From positions 744,001-808,000 of the forward strand of contig NZ_WHOH01000003.1 of NCBI RefSeq assembly GCF_009741735.1: a stretch of DNA of 64,000 nt, given 5' to 3'. Under the pieces are notes generated by a model. The model did not search any database and was not told where the DNA came from. It worked only from the letters and a program-made list of their open reading frames with translations. The stretch's first letter is position 1. Each line of letters starts with the position of its first letter. Positions 17,338 to 27,700 of this stretch are shown piece by piece. A program made the position numbers and the translations under genes. Source of the stretch: Lentibacillus sp. JNUCC-1 (GTDB taxonomy: Bacteria; Bacillota; Bacilli; Bacillales; Amphibacillaceae).

Positions 17338-17910
17338 ATGCGTGTATTTATTTTGACACTGATGCTTTTTCTGATGGCCTGTCAGCAGCAGGAGGATACC
17401 ACACGAGATGTGGATATGTATAACTCATCTGGGGATATGATTGGTACAGCGAAATTATCGGAATCTCCAGAGGGTGTGAATGTTAAATTGAAGTTGGAAG
17501 GTCTGATTCCCGGTTTTCACGGAATCCATGTTCATGAATTTCCTAAATGTGAGGGTCCGGATTTTAAAAGCGCAGGGAATCATTTTAATCCTGAAGGCAA
17601 AGAACATGGGCTGTTGCATCCGGAAGGTCCACATTTAGGAGACTTGCCAAATATTGAGGCAGACAGTGGCGGATTGGTAGACGCTGAGCTTATGGTGAGT
17701 GGGGCAACGCTTCTTGACGGCAAGAAGTCTATCCTGCAAGGAGAGGGAACGTCACTGATTATACAGGAAGGGCCTGATGACGGCATGAGTCAGCCTGGTG
17801 GTGATGCAGGCGCACGAATTGTCTGTGGTGTTATTAAAACAGATGAAGAGGCTGGTGGTGAAGAAAGCCCCACAGACCCTACAGATTTCAATGAAGAACA
17901 AGAAGAGTAA
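17338..17910 (+). CDS. Cu/Zn superoxide dismutase-like lipoprotein lacking one Cu ligand
   Basis: A 190-residue lipoprotein (lipobox 'LMAC', Cys15) with a Cu/Zn-SOD domain (about residues 25-167). The Zn ligands His82, His90, His99 and Asp102, the Cu ligands His64 and His66, and the Cys71-Cys163 pair are present. The fourth Cu ligand, expected in 'IIHE', is Gln143 ('IIQEGPDD'). B. subtilis YojM is a known paralogue that also lacks Cu ligands and has little SOD activity, so the enzyme role is doubtful. An acidic tail follows. The ATG at 17338 has AAAGGAAG upstream. Confidence 0.82.
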   Translation: MRVFILTLMLFLMACQQQEDTTRDVDMYNSSGDMIGTAKLSESPEGVNVKLKLEGLIPGFHGIHVHEFPKCEGPDFKSAGNHFNPEGKEHGLLHPEGPHLGDLPNIEADSGGLVDAELMVSGATLLDGKKSILQGEGTSLIIQEGPDDGMSQPGGDAGARIVCGVIKTDEEAGGEESPTDPTDFNEEQEE

Positions 17911-17919
17911 CGATGCTTA

Positions 17920-17947
17920 AAAAAGAGGGGTGTATGCCCCTCTTTTT
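17920..17947. terminator. Bidirectional terminator
   Basis: AAAAAGAGGGG and CCCCTCTTTTT form an 11-bp stem with a 6-nt loop. It overlaps the patB stop on the opposite strand and serves both genes. Confidence 0.85.
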
Positions 17948-19121
17948 AAAAGCGTCTATTAACCGCCTCCACCACTCGCGTGACGCCTTCTTCCAAAGTT
18001 TCATGCGGGCAGGCAATGTTCATGCGCATATATTGAGAGCCTTCTTCACCATATGCAGCCCCATTATTTAAACCAACTTTCGCTTCTTTAACAAGAAAGT
18101 CTTTAATTTCTTCATTTGTCATACCTAACTTACTGAAATCAATCCAAAGAAGATAAGTCCCCTCAGGCTCTAGAACGTTTAATTTGCCGTTTGTATCTTC
18201 TGTTAATCGTTTTATAACATAGGTCTTATGGGATTCCAAAGTCGTCATCAATTCGTCCAGCCATTTTTCACCGCACCGATAGGCCGCTTCAAGAGCAAAA
18301 TTGCCCATTGTGTTCAACATTTTAAGCCCCTGTTTTTCAAAAGCTTCATCAAGCTGTTTGCGTTTGTCGTCATCTTCAGTAATTATGTAAGATGCTTGCA
18401 AACCAGCGAGATTGAATGTTTTTGAAGGGGACATACAGGTAATGGTCTGCTTTTTGATGTCATTTGACAAAGATGCAAGCGGGATATGTTTAAAGCCTGG
18501 ATAAACCAAGTCACAATGAATTTCATCTGAAATCATTAGAACATCATATTCAAGACACAATTCAGCCATCCTTTGAAGTTCATCCTTTGTCCAGACACGG
18601 CCGACTGGGTTGTGAGGCGAGCACAAGATAAAAGCTTTAACCCCTTGCTTTAATTTATTTTCAAAATCCTCAAAGTCAATGGTGTAGTAACCATTTGTTT
18701 CAGTGAGTGGATTTTTAATCAATGTCCGGTCATGCTGTTCGATCACGCTGTAGAATGGTGTATAGACAGGAGATTGAATAAGGATGCTGTCTCCCGGTTC
18801 TGTAAACGTCTGAACTGCAATATGCAGGCTTGTTACCACGCCAGGACTAAAGGTTAACCATTCCCCCTGAATGTCCCAGTTATGCCTTTTGCTGATCCAA
18901 TCTATAATGGCGGAGTGGATATCATTGTCAATGCTTGTATAACCATATACGCCATGATCGACCCGCTTTTGCAATGCTTGGGTCACGGCCTCAGGCGCTT
19001 TGAAATCCATGTCAGCCACCCACATTGGCAAGACGTCATCTGTTTCAAATAATAACTGAAGTGCGTCCCATTTGACCGAACGTGTGTTTTTGCGGTCAAG
19101 AAGTTGCTCAAACTGTCTCAT
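17946..19121 (-). CDS. patB: PatB/MalY-type cystathionine beta-lyase (PLP)
   Basis: A 391-residue fold-type I PLP enzyme. 'SPSKTFNLAGLQASYI' (near residue 233) carries the PLP lysine in the MalY/PatB context, with 'CSPHNPVGRVWTKDE' and 'MISDEIHCDLVYPG' upstream. PatB splits cystathionine and related C-S bonds, giving homocysteine plus pyruvate and ammonia, in methionine synthesis or cysteine breakdown. I start at the ATG at 19121 (MRQFEQLL) after GGAGGTTTAAAG. It lies downstream of pgi but behind a terminator. Confidence 0.88.
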   Translation of the reverse strand: MRQFEQLLDRKNTRSVKWDALQLLFETDDVLPMWVADMDFKAPEAVTQALQKRVDHGVYGYTSIDNDIHSAIIDWISKRHNWDIQGEWLTFSPGVVTSLHIAVQTFTEPGDSILIQSPVYTPFYSVIEQHDRTLIKNPLTETNGYYTIDFEDFENKLKQGVKAFILCSPHNPVGRVWTKDELQRMAELCLEYDVLMISDEIHCDLVYPGFKHIPLASLSNDIKKQTITCMSPSKTFNLAGLQASYIITEDDDKRKQLDEAFEKQGLKMLNTMGNFALEAAYRCGEKWLDELMTTLESHKTYVIKRLTEDTNGKLNVLEPEGTYLLWIDFSKLGMTNEEIKDFLVKEAKVGLNNGAAYGEEGSQYMRMNIACPHETLEEGVTRVVEAVNRRF

Positions 19122-19225
19122 CTTTAAACCTCCAAATATCAAATTAACTATATTATAACGTACAATCACCATTTACCATATGAATTGAGCTAACAGCTCG
19201 GGTATTTTATAATTTCCTAAGAAAT

Positions 19226-19255
19226 AAAAAAAGACAAAGCGAGGGTTCGCTTTGT
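19226..19255 (-). terminator. Terminator after pgi
   Basis: On the minus strand GACAAAGCGA pairs with TCGCTTTGTC and runs into a long T tract, 80 bp past the pgi stop. Confidence 0.82.
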
Positions 19256-19256
19256 C

Positions 19257-19304
19257 CACAGGGGGAATACGAGAAAGTCTTACGTTATTAGTATTACCCC
19301 TGTG
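19257..19304 (-). repeat. Second hairpin between pgi and its terminator
   Basis: CACAGGGGGAATAC and GTATTACCCCTGTG form a 14-bp stem with one mismatch and a 20-nt loop. It lies directly before the terminator in the pgi transcript, with no T tract of its own. It could be an RNA-stability element or a protein site. Confidence 0.55.
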
Positions 19305-19334
19305 TATAAATTATAAACCTCCAAGAGTAGAAAT

Positions 19335-20681
19335 TTATAATCTTTTTTCAAGTATTTTTCTTTGTTCTTCAAAGCCCGGCTTGCCTAAAAGGGCAAACAT
19401 GTTTTGTTTATAGGCTTCAACACCTGGCTGGTCAAATGGGTTAACTCCGAGTAAATAGCCGCTTAAAGCACATGCTTTTTCAAAGAAATAAACGAGATAC
19501 CCAAATGAATCAGCATCAAGTGCTGGAATTTCCACAACCAGGTTTGGAACGCCCCCATCTGTATGGGCAAGTAAAGTGCCCTTAAATGCCTGGTCGTTAA
19601 TATCATGAAGGTCCATACCTGCTAAATAATTAAGTCCATCTGTATCATCTTCGGTTGCCTCAACTGACAATTGATGACGTGATTGTCCCACATGCAGAAC
19701 TGTCTCATATATATCACGTCTACCCTCTTGAATATATTGTCCCAGTGAGTGCAGATCAGTCGAAAAATTGGCTGAAGAAGGGAAGACGCCTTTATGGTCT
19801 TTTCCTTCACTTTCGCCAAATAACTGTTTCCACCACTCAGCGAAATATTGTAAGTGTGGTTCATAGTTCACAAGCATTTCAATCGTTTTGCCTTTATTGT
19901 ATAGAACCTGACGAACTGCTGCATATTGATAAGCCGGGTTTTGCTTGATGTCGGGTTCATTAAGGTCTTCCATGGCTCTCTTGGCCCCGTTCATCATATC
20001 TTTAATCGATATGCCAGCAGCGGCAATTGGAAGAAGGCCGACGGGGGTCAGAACAGAATAACGGCCTCCTACATCGTCTGGAATAACGAATGTTTCATAG
20101 CCTTCACTGTCCGCAACTGTTTTAAGGGCGCCTTTTTTACGGTCTGTGGTCGCATAGATACGTTTGCCTGCTTCTTCTTTGCCATACTTTTGCTCAAGAT
20201 ACTTCTTGAAAATACGAAATGCCAAAGCAGGTTCTGTGGTAGTGCCACTTTTTGAAATCACATTGATAGAGACATCTTTATCTTCGAGCACATCAAACAG
20301 ATCTTTCATATACGTGGCGCTCATATGATGTCCAACGAAGAGGATTTGCGGTGTTTGTCGTTTTTCTTTCGGCAACAAGTTCTGGAAAGAATGTCCAAGC
20401 ATATCGATTGCGGCGCGAGCTCCAAGGTAAGAACCGCCTATTCCAATCACAAGGAGCACATCAGAATCGTGCCGGATTTTCTCCGCAGAAGCTTGAATCC
20501 TCGCAAATTCTTCTTTATCAAATGTTTCATGGAGATCAACCCAGCCAAGGAAGTCTTTGCCTTGTCCGGTTTTGTTATGAATCATCTGATGAGCTGTCTC
20601 TACAAAAGGAGCAAGGTAGTCCAGTTCCTTTTCTTCAAAAAAGGGTCTGGCATTGTCATGATTAAATTTAATATGTGTCAT
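19335..20681 (-). CDS. pgi: Glucose-6-phosphate isomerase
   Basis: A 448-residue Pgi of the short Gram-positive form, interconverting glucose-6-P and fructose-6-P. Signatures: '[15 protein letters not shown]' near residue 75, '[16 protein letters not shown]' near 140 (sugar-phosphate binding), '[16 protein letters not shown]' near 200 with the catalytic Arg, and a C-terminal '[12 protein letters not shown]' with the catalytic Lys. The ATG at 20681 follows AGGAGGTAACT; the longer open frame upstream is leader. Confidence 0.95.
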   Translation of the reverse strand: MTHIKFNHDNARPFFEEKELDYLAPFVETAHQMIHNKTGQGKDFLGWVDLHETFDKEEFARIQASAEKIRHDSDVLLVIGIGGSYLGARAAIDMLGHSFQNLLPKEKRQTPQILFVGHHMSATYMKDLFDVLEDKDVSINVISKSGTTTEPALAFRIFKKYLEQKYGKEEAGKRIYATTDRKKGALKTVADSEGYETFVIPDDVGGRYSVLTPVGLLPIAAAGISIKDMMNGAKRAMEDLNEPDIKQNPAYQYAAVRQVLYNKGKTIEMLVNYEPHLQYFAEWWKQLFGESEGKDHKGVFPSSANFSTDLHSLGQYIQEGRRDIYETVLHVGQSRHQLSVEATEDDTDGLNYLAGMDLHDINDQAFKGTLLAHTDGGVPNLVVEIPALDADSFGYLVYFFEKACALSGYLLGVNPFDQPGVEAYKQNMFALLGKPGFEEQRKILEKRL

Positions 20682-20767
20682 AGTTACCTCCTGAAGAATA
20701 GATACTTGATAATGTAACTTTATCGAAAACAGGCATTGAAAGCAAGACAGGTCAACTTGCGCCATAC

Positions 20768-20808
20768 AAAAAGCTGTTCACATTTTAACGTTATGTGAAC
20801 AGCTTTTT
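20768..20808. terminator. Terminator after yugI
   Basis: AAAAAGCTGTTCACAT and ATGTGAACAGCTTTTTTT form a stem of about 14 bp. The A run supplies the U tail for yugI on the minus strand. Confidence 0.82.
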
Positions 20809-20817
20809 TTAGTAGGT

Positions 20818-21186
20818 TTATTTTTTAAATGTGGAGGACTGTTCGATCCAGTCTTCAAGTTTGTCTTTAAGTGTGTTAAAGCCTGAAGCGTTAACGTCCT
20901 GCTCTTTTTGTTTCGGTTTTTGTTTCTCTTGCTTTTGCGGTGCTTCTTGAGTAGCTCGGATTGATAAGGAAACTTTATTGTTGGCCTCATCCACGCGCAA
21001 GACTTTAACTTGAACTTCATCCCCTACAGATAGATAGTCATTCACATCGTTGACATACCCGTGTGTGATTTCAGAAATATGCACCAGACCTTGTGTTTCT
21101 TCGTCCAGTGCGACAAAGGCACCATAAGATTGGATGCCTGCAACCTTTCCTGTCAAAACTTGACCTGTTTCAAATTTGCCTGACAT
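20818..21186 (-). CDS. yugI: S1-domain RNA-binding protein, GSP13/YugI type
   Basis: A 122-residue protein whose first 75 residues form a single S1 RNA-binding domain ('GQVLTGKVAGIQSYGAFVAL' and 'GLVHISEITHGYV'). A Lys/Gln-rich linker and short tail follow. It matches general stress protein 13 (YugI), a ribosome-associated protein. The ATG at 21186 has GGGAG about 10 nt upstream; an in-frame longer reading is not needed. Confidence 0.87.
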   Translation of the reverse strand: MSGKFETGQVLTGKVAGIQSYGAFVALDEETQGLVHISEITHGYVNDVNDYLSVGDEVQVKVLRVDEANNKVSLSIRATQEAPQKQEKQKPKQKEQDVNASGFNTLKDKLEDWIEQSSTFKK

Positions 21187-21263
21187 ACTGTAACAACTCC
21201 CATATTTATTCGATTCTTGTTTGCACAATTAAACATTATAGCATGAAAAAAAGCATGCGACAA

Positions 21264-22283
21264 TTATTCAGGCGCTTTTTTATTTGTCCAACTGGCAAAC
21301 ATCAGAAGGGTATCCGTGTTTTTAAACGTATAGTTGGGTCCCGGATTTATTATCCATTTGTCTTCACGAATCACGCCGAGCAATATTTGGTGTTGTTCAA
21401 GGAGTGCCGCCGACGCTTCTTGGAAAGTTTTGTATGACTCTATTTGGTCATAAGAGACCTGTTTAAATTGTTGGTTATTTAGAAGTTGTAAAATGTTTTC
21501 AAAGGGAGTTGCATGTGGGGTGTGCATGAGTTCGTGATACAGCAATGTGCTTAAAAAGTCATTTGGGCGAATGATCGTGGTCGCTCCTGCACGTTTAGCA
21601 TTATTAATATGTTTATCTGTTAGGATTTCTGTTACAACCGGAACTTTTTGATGATGCCCTCTGACAGCAAGAGCAGTCAGAATGGTCATTCGATCTGCTT
21701 GGTCTTCACTCTGACTTGTATTAGCTGTAATCAACACACGCTCAGCACTGTATACCCCCGCTTTTTCAAGAGTGAGATCGAGGGCAGGATTGCCGTGAAT
21801 ATAGTGAATGAATGAATGGGTCTCTGGTTTTGTTTTTAAAGTTTGGTCAATCACAATAACAGCTTTGGAAGGATCTTTTTGATATACCATTTCTATTAGC
21901 TGGCGTGTCCGTTCATTCCAGCCAATAAAGATGAAATGATCAACACCGTTATAAGCAAGCTCCCCATGTCTTTCTTTGAACTTCCGGTCAACAGCTACAG
22001 CTGATAAGGTTGTTATATAATACGCGAGCATCCCGCCACCAGTCAAAATAATCATGATACCGATGAGTCTCCCGGGTGTGCTGAGCGGAACATAGTCGCC
22101 ATACCCTACCGTTGCACCGGTGACAAACGCCCACCAGACGCCATCAAATATTGTAGGAAATTGTTTAGGTTCTATAAGATGAACCGCCGTTCCAAAGAGA
22201 GTCATAATAAGGGTGATCCCAATTAAAAGGCGGATGAGCTTGGGGATGCTTACATAAATATGTTTGAGTAATGATACATTCAT
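21264..22283 (-). CDS. yugO: YugO-type potassium channel
   Basis: A 339-residue two-helix K+ channel: transmembrane segments at residues ~14-36 and 75-97 flank the pore loop with the selectivity filter 'TVGYGD'. A cytosolic TrkA-N/RCK domain (about residues 110-235, 'FIFIGWNERTRQLIEM') and a RCK-C-like tail follow. YugO drives K+-based electrical signalling in B. subtilis biofilms. Its usual partner MstX is not seen. The ATG at 22283 follows AGGTGAC. Confidence 0.88.
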   Translation of the reverse strand: MNVSLLKHIYVSIPKLIRLLIGITLIMTLFGTAVHLIEPKQFPTIFDGVWWAFVTGATVGYGDYVPLSTPGRLIGIMIILTGGGMLAYYITTLSAVAVDRKFKERHGELAYNGVDHFIFIGWNERTRQLIEMVYQKDPSKAVIVIDQTLKTKPETHSFIHYIHGNPALDLTLEKAGVYSAERVLITANTSQSEDQADRMTILTALAVRGHHQKVPVVTEILTDKHINNAKRAGATTIIRPNDFLSTLLYHELMHTPHATPFENILQLLNNQQFKQVSYDQIESYKTFQEASAALLEQHQILLGVIREDKWIINPGPNYTFKNTDTLLMFASWTNKKAPE

Positions 22284-22347
22284 AATGTCACCTGCGTTTT
22301 CTTTTAGTATCTGTAAAGAGATGAGGTTAATATACGCAGGAAATGAT

Positions 22348-22382
22348 AATCACCGGCCCCACATATGTGGAGTCGGTGATTT
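22348..22382. repeat. Hairpin upstream of yugO
   Basis: AATCACCG...CCCACATATGTGG...CGGTGATT is an almost complete palindrome centred near 22365. It sits 4 bp past the stop of the thioredoxin-like gene. No U tract follows on that strand, so whether it terminates is uncertain. Confidence 0.5.
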
Positions 22383-22385
22383 GTT

Positions 22386-22943
22386 TTAAAGTGATGATTC
22401 AAGACGCTGTTTGATGCTGTCATAAACATCTTTCCAGTAACGGGGGTTATCGCGATATGATTTGGTGAGAAAAAGATACATTTCTTTTTTCTTTTCATCA
22501 TGATCGGCATCATCTTGCGGCGGGAGGGAGGACAAAGAGTGATTAACGAACGTCTGTATGACATCGGCACGGGGGCCCCATTTGGCAACTTCATTACCTT
22601 CTTCGTCAATAAAAATGAAAATAGGGATGGAGCGAGATTTGCCGTTGGTTAGATATTGATCCATCAAGTCTAGGTTTGTATCTCTTTGAAGAATACTGAC
22701 AGGCATATTTGCTGCTTCTGCAATGTTCAGCAGTACAGGAACGTTCAGCATTGCATCTCCACACCAATCTTCTGTTAACACAATTACCCTTAAACTCCTA
22801 TCTTTTAAGGCTTGGAGAAAAGCCTCATCATCAGGTATTTGAAACTGCTCATAAATGTGCTGTGTTTCGTCTTGAAAATGATTCATAGCATTTATATATT
22901 TTTCTGGTGTCATCCCAATTGAGAACCAATCGTTAAGATTCAA
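22386..22943 (-). CDS. Thioredoxin-family protein
   Basis: A 185-residue protein of the thioredoxin_9 type. The usual CxxC is replaced by 'EDWCGDAMLNVPVL', with one Cys near residue 60, and a cis-Pro region 'RSIPIFIFIDEEG' follows. With a single active-site Cys, a classical disulfide reductase role is unlikely, and the function is unknown. I start at the TTG at 22943 with AAGGAGGCG upstream; the longer in-frame reading lacks a ribosome site. Confidence 0.75.
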   Translation of the reverse strand: MNLNDWFSIGMTPEKYINAMNHFQDETQHIYEQFQIPDDEAFLQALKDRSLRVIVLTEDWCGDAMLNVPVLLNIAEAANMPVSILQRDTNLDLMDQYLTNGKSRSIPIFIFIDEEGNEVAKWGPRADVIQTFVNHSLSSLPPQDDADHDEKKKEMYLFLTKSYRDNPRYWKDVYDSIKQRLESSL

Positions 22944-23089
22944 ATAAAACGCCTCCTTGGTTTTTGTGTACTTATTTAAATTGTAATCGGGGAAACGCGT
23001 CAGGTAAATCAAAGAGCTCTGAAAAAGACAATTTTATGGAAATATAGTATAGTATGCACGTAGCACAATGATATTGGGAGATGGTTATA

Positions 23090-24154
23090 TTGAATAAAGA
23101 AGATTTGAAGCAAGACTTCTTAATTGAACTGTTGAATACACCGTCGCCATCCGGACAAGAGATGGACATCCAAAAGAAATGGATCAATTATGTTGAAAAA
23201 TTTGCAGATGAAATTAGAACGGATCACGCAGGTAATGCTATTGGTATTTTAAATCCTGATGCACCGTTTAAAGTGCTGCTCGCCGGCCATTGTGATGAAA
23301 TTGCGCTTGTGATTAACAGGATAGATGAAAGCGGCTATCTTCACTTTGATAAAGTTGGAGGCGTTAATCCTAAATCAGCGGTAGGGATGAAAGTGACTGT
23401 ATTAGGACTGCATGATTCCGTTACAGGAGTGATTGGTGTTAACGCCCAACATCATGGAGGTCTGAAGGATGACTTCGGGCTTGAGGATTTGTTTATTGAC
23501 TGCGGATACCCATCTAAAGAAGAAGCTGAAAAAGATGTTCAAATAGGCGATATGGCTGTTTACAAGACAACGCCTGAGATCATGCAAGAACGTTATGTCT
23601 CAGGAAGAGGTCTTGACAATCGTACGGGGGCATTTATTGTAGCAGAAGTACTCCGACAGTTGTCAAAGGAAGACTTGAATGTAGGGGTTTATGCAGCCAG
23701 CACGGTTAATGAAGAAACGAATATGGGCGGCGCATATTTCGCAGCCGCCGGCATTGAACCAACTATGGCGATTGCATGTGACGTTACCTTTGCAACGGAC
23801 TATCCTGGAGTGAATACCAATAAGCACGGTGATATCACCCTTGATGGTGGACCAGTTCTAGCAAAGGGTGCACCGATTAACCGTAAAATAAATCAATTGC
23901 TGGAGCAAACTGCCAGAAAGCTGAATATTAAACTCCAATATGAACTTACCACTGCCATGACAGGAACAGATGCCGACAGAATGCGTTTAACGGGTCAGGG
24001 TGTTCCGGTATCACTTGTTTCCCTCCCACTCCGATATATGCATTCACCTGTCGAAACAGCAGCTTTTAAAGATATAAAAGAAGAAATCACACTTCTTGTT
24101 GAAATGATCAGTACCATGACAGGCGAAGAAAGTTTGAATCCGCTTGATGATTAA
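23090..24154 (+). CDS. M42-family metallo-aminopeptidase (YhfE-like)
   Basis: A 354-residue cytosolic zinc aminopeptidase of the M42 family (glutamyl aminopeptidase/endoglucanase-M type). The first metal His is in 'LAGHCDEIAL' (near residue 65), the bridging Asp in 'GRGLDNRTGAFI' (near 180), the catalytic Glu pair in 'STVNEETNMGG' (near 211) and the last His in 'RYMHSPVE' (near 321). These enzymes trim peptides from the N-terminus. The start is taken as the TTG at 23090 after GGGAGATGG; an ATG at 23081 overlaps that site. Confidence 0.87.
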   Translation: MNKEDLKQDFLIELLNTPSPSGQEMDIQKKWINYVEKFADEIRTDHAGNAIGILNPDAPFKVLLAGHCDEIALVINRIDESGYLHFDKVGGVNPKSAVGMKVTVLGLHDSVTGVIGVNAQHHGGLKDDFGLEDLFIDCGYPSKEEAEKDVQIGDMAVYKTTPEIMQERYVSGRGLDNRTGAFIVAEVLRQLSKEDLNVGVYAASTVNEETNMGGAYFAAAGIEPTMAIACDVTFATDYPGVNTNKHGDITLDGGPVLAKGAPINRKINQLLEQTARKLNIKLQYELTTAMTGTDADRMRLTGQGVPVSLVSLPLRYMHSPVETAAFKDIKEEITLLVEMISTMTGEESLNPLDD

Positions 24155-24170
24155 ATAAGATTTGGGCCAG

Positions 24171-24205
24171 AACCGCTTTGCATATTGAGATGCAGAGCGG
24201 TTTTT
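24171..24205 (+). terminator. Terminator after the M42 gene
   Basis: AACCGCTTTGCAT and ATGCAGAGCGGTT form a stem of about 12 bp followed by TTTTG. Confidence 0.82.
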
Positions 24206-24207
24206 GA

Positions 24208-24254
24208 GTTGCTTATGATTTTCGGGGGTGACCAAGGCGTTTCCGCTTTTGTTC
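24208..24254. repeat. Dispersed repeat A, right half only (copy 3)
   Basis: 'GTTGCTTATGATTTTCGGGG' through '...GGCGTTTCCGCTTTTGTTC' equals the right half of repeat A at 3645-3690. The left half is missing and the preceding gene's terminator takes its place. Confidence 0.7.
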
Positions 24255-24761
24255 AGTGAAATCAATTCGAGTCGTTCTGTATCTTTAGTCTGAAGGATTA
24301 TAAGTTAAATGCTTCTAAGGACATGGTTAAGCCAATTATATACCTTATTTTGCAGGCTAAACGATTCAGAGGGTGCTGTAAAAAGGGGCGCAATGAACAA
24401 TTCTTTCATGAATGATAGATATAAAGTAATGTTTATTTGGCTTAAAGTTGAAATTCAAGTATGTAGGTATAACGTACCGAGGTCAATAACCCTTGATATA
24501 TCAAGGGTTCACACACATTTCAAAATCACGCTAGGACTTTAACCCAGTTATCAATATTTACAGACTATTACTAATTAACCAATTTAGAAAAATCGGAATA
24601 AATTCGACAATAATCGACACAATTAGGCATTGAGGGCATGTATAGTTGAATGTGACAACTCAGAACGGCGGACAGTACAAACCGATCATACAAGGGGGGA
24701 ATACATCTGATCAGTGCTGTCACCTGCTGCAGAAGTTGAAAAATAAGGGGAGGAATCAATT
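24255..24761. promoter_or_regulatory. Long upstream region of bpr with a perfect 22-bp palindrome
   Basis: About 500 bp with no credible gene (a 77-codon frame at 24309 lacks a ribosome site). It contains a perfect 22-bp palindrome at 24488-24509, arms AACCCTTGATA and TATCAAGGGTT, which may be an operator or a weak terminator. A long 5' control region is usual for stationary-phase secreted proteases. Confidence 0.5.
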
Positions 24762-27700
24762 TTGGGGAAAAGACGTAAGCTTCAAATCCGCACATTTAGC
24801 ATTTTGTCGACTCTCATCATGATTTTCTCGCTCATTTTACCAGGCATGACTGTTGCCGCTCAGGCTGATGGCAAAGTGCATCACGCACTTAATGACTCAA
24901 AGGCAGCGGCAAAAGAAAAAATGAGCAATCGTCTCCAAGATGTCTTCAAAGAACAGGACAAAGTCACTTTCCTTGTTAAGTTTAAGGAAAAAGCCGATAC
25001 GAATAAAGCGGCTACAGAAGGAATAGCGAAAGCGCAAAAAGCCAATCTTTCCGGCTATAGAACAGAGCTTATGCAGCGTTCCTCTGTCATATCAGCTTTG
25101 AAGACAACATCAATTGAATCGCAGCAGGATGTTAAAACATATGTGGAACAGGAAATAGAAAATGGCAATGCAGATGAGTTTAACAGCTACTATATTGTCA
25201 ATGGCATGGCTGTAACAGCGACAAAAGAAGTTGCTAAGAAAATCGCAGCTTTTGCTGAGGTAGAGAAAATACTACCAAACGAAACAAGGGAGTTGTTTTC
25301 GTCAACCATTGCTCCTGCATTGGACAAGCCTAAAGCGGATGTTGCAGATGACGTTGAGTGGAACGTTGATCGTGTTGCTGCACCACAAGCATGGGACATG
25401 GGGGTTGACGGAACCGGCACTGTTGTCGCTTCCATTGATACAGGTGTTCAGTGGGATCATGCAGCCTTAAAAGAAAAGTATCGTGGATATGATGAGGCAA
25501 CAGGGGAAGTAAACCATGATTATAACTGGTTCGATGCCACTGTTGGAAACAGCGTGCCATATGATGATCAAGGACATGGCACACATGTTACGGGTACGAT
25601 GGTTGGTGGAGAACCAAGTGGAAGCAATCAGGTCGGAGTTGCCCCTGGTGCCGAGTGGATTGCTGTCAAAGCATTTACAGAAGATGGTGGATCTGACACG
25701 GATCTTCTCGCAGCGGCTGAATGGATCATGGCTCCAACTGACGCTGATGGAAATGAACGTGTAGACATGGCTCCGGATGTTGTCAATAACTCCTGGGGCG
25801 GTGGAGCTGGTCTGGATGAGTGGTACCGTGATGTTGTTATTGCATGGCGTAATGCCAACATCTTCCCGGAATTTTCAGCAGGTAACACAACACTACTCAA
25901 TCCGGGTGGACCTGGATCGATTGCGAACCCTGCTAACTATCCGGAATCATTTGCCACTGGTGCAACAGATATTGATGATAACTTAGCTGAGTTTTCTCTC
26001 AGAGGTCCATCTCCTTATGATGAGATCAAACCTGATATCTCTGCACCTGGTGTCAACATTCGGTCATCGGTTCCAGGTGACGGTTATGCAAATTATAACG
26101 GGACATCCATGTCAGGGCCGGCAGTATCGGCTGTAGCAGCGATGCTAAAACAAGCTGATCCTAACTTAACTGTGGATGATATGGAAGAGATTCTTCTTAA
26201 TACAGCGATACCAATGACAGATGGAGAATACCCTGAATCTCCAAACAACGGCTATGGATATGGACTTGTCAATGCGTATGAGGCTGTATCTACCATTGTA
26301 AGCGGACTCGGTACGATTGAAGGTGTCGTAACAAAAGATGGTGAAGACACAGAAGCACCCGAATTTAACCACGAAGGACCATCTGAAACGTATACAGGCA
26401 TGGATTTGAATTTGGAAATTGATGTTACAGATAATGTCAGTGTAACGTCTGTCGAACTGACTTACAATGCAGACGACGGACAAACTGAGACAGTTGAAGC
26501 AGAACGTATTGCCGGTGACTTCAAAGATGGATCTTACAAGGCTGTCATTCCAGGTGATGCGATTAACGGCAGCGAACTGACTTACAGTTGGACCATCAAT
26601 GACTTTGGAAATAATGAAGTCACGAGTGATGCATATGTTGTGGAAATTAAAGAAGGCATCTCCCACGGCTATTTCGAGGACTTTGAAGCGGCTCCAGCCG
26701 GCTGGTATTCCTTTGGTGATAATGACAGCTGGGAACGCGGGGTACCGACTTCAGGACCTGAAGAAGCTGTTTCAGGTGAAAATGTATATGCAACAAACTT
26801 GTCAGGAAAGTATGACAACAACATGGACGCAACACTTGCTATGCCACCTGTGACATTGCCAGAAGGGGAAACCTACTTGCAATTTGAACACTGGTATGAC
26901 CTGGAGATATTCTCCTCAGGTAATGCGTATGACTTTGGATATGTCGTGGTGTCCACAGATGGTGAAAACTGGACACAAGTTACCACGTATGAAGGCCTTT
27001 CTGATGGCTGGGAAAGTGCAGAAGTTGATTTGAGTGAATACAGCGGTCAGACGATCTTTGTTGGTTTCCAGGCCACATCAGACTTTTCAGGGACGTATGA
27101 TGGCTGGTATATCGACGATGTCGGACTTTCCGCCACATCAAATGCTTCCAAAGTCAGCAACGGGCTTCATGGTTCAAACCAAGTGCAGCCTGTTAAAGAA
27201 GACAGCACATCTCTGAAAGATGAGGCGAATAGACTTTCTTCACTTCCAATGCGTGCTCAAGTGACTGTCCTTGAAACTGAACGTTCTACAACGACTGACC
27301 CAGCTACAGGCGGTTACAGTATGAAACACGCCCCTGGAGACTACACAGTCAAGGCTGAAGCTTATGGCTTTGCATCTGAAGAGCAAGCTGTAGAGGTCGT
27401 TGATGAGGGTACGGCTACTGCAAATTTTAATTTGCAAGAATTGCCTACAGGAACAGTTACAGGAACAGTTACACATGAAAAAACTGGTGAGCCAATTGAA
27501 GGTGCAACACTTCTATTGAAAGAAGACGCAAACATTGCGCCGGTGGAAACAGATGCGAATGGGGCGTATAGCCTTACAGCATACGAAGGCGAATACACCT
27601 TGAAAGTTATGGCTCAAGATTTCCACAGTACTGAAGTATCAGTGGTTATTGATGGCTCGGTTACGCAAGACATTACTCTAGAGCCGTTCTACACAATACC

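Noticed and set aside
22348..22382. Palindrome as a definite terminator for the thioredoxin-like gene
   Set aside because: No U tract follows on that strand, so it is listed as a hairpin only.
24309..24542. 77-codon open frame upstream of bpr
   Set aside because: No ribosome site; it spans the palindrome and has no recognisable sequence.
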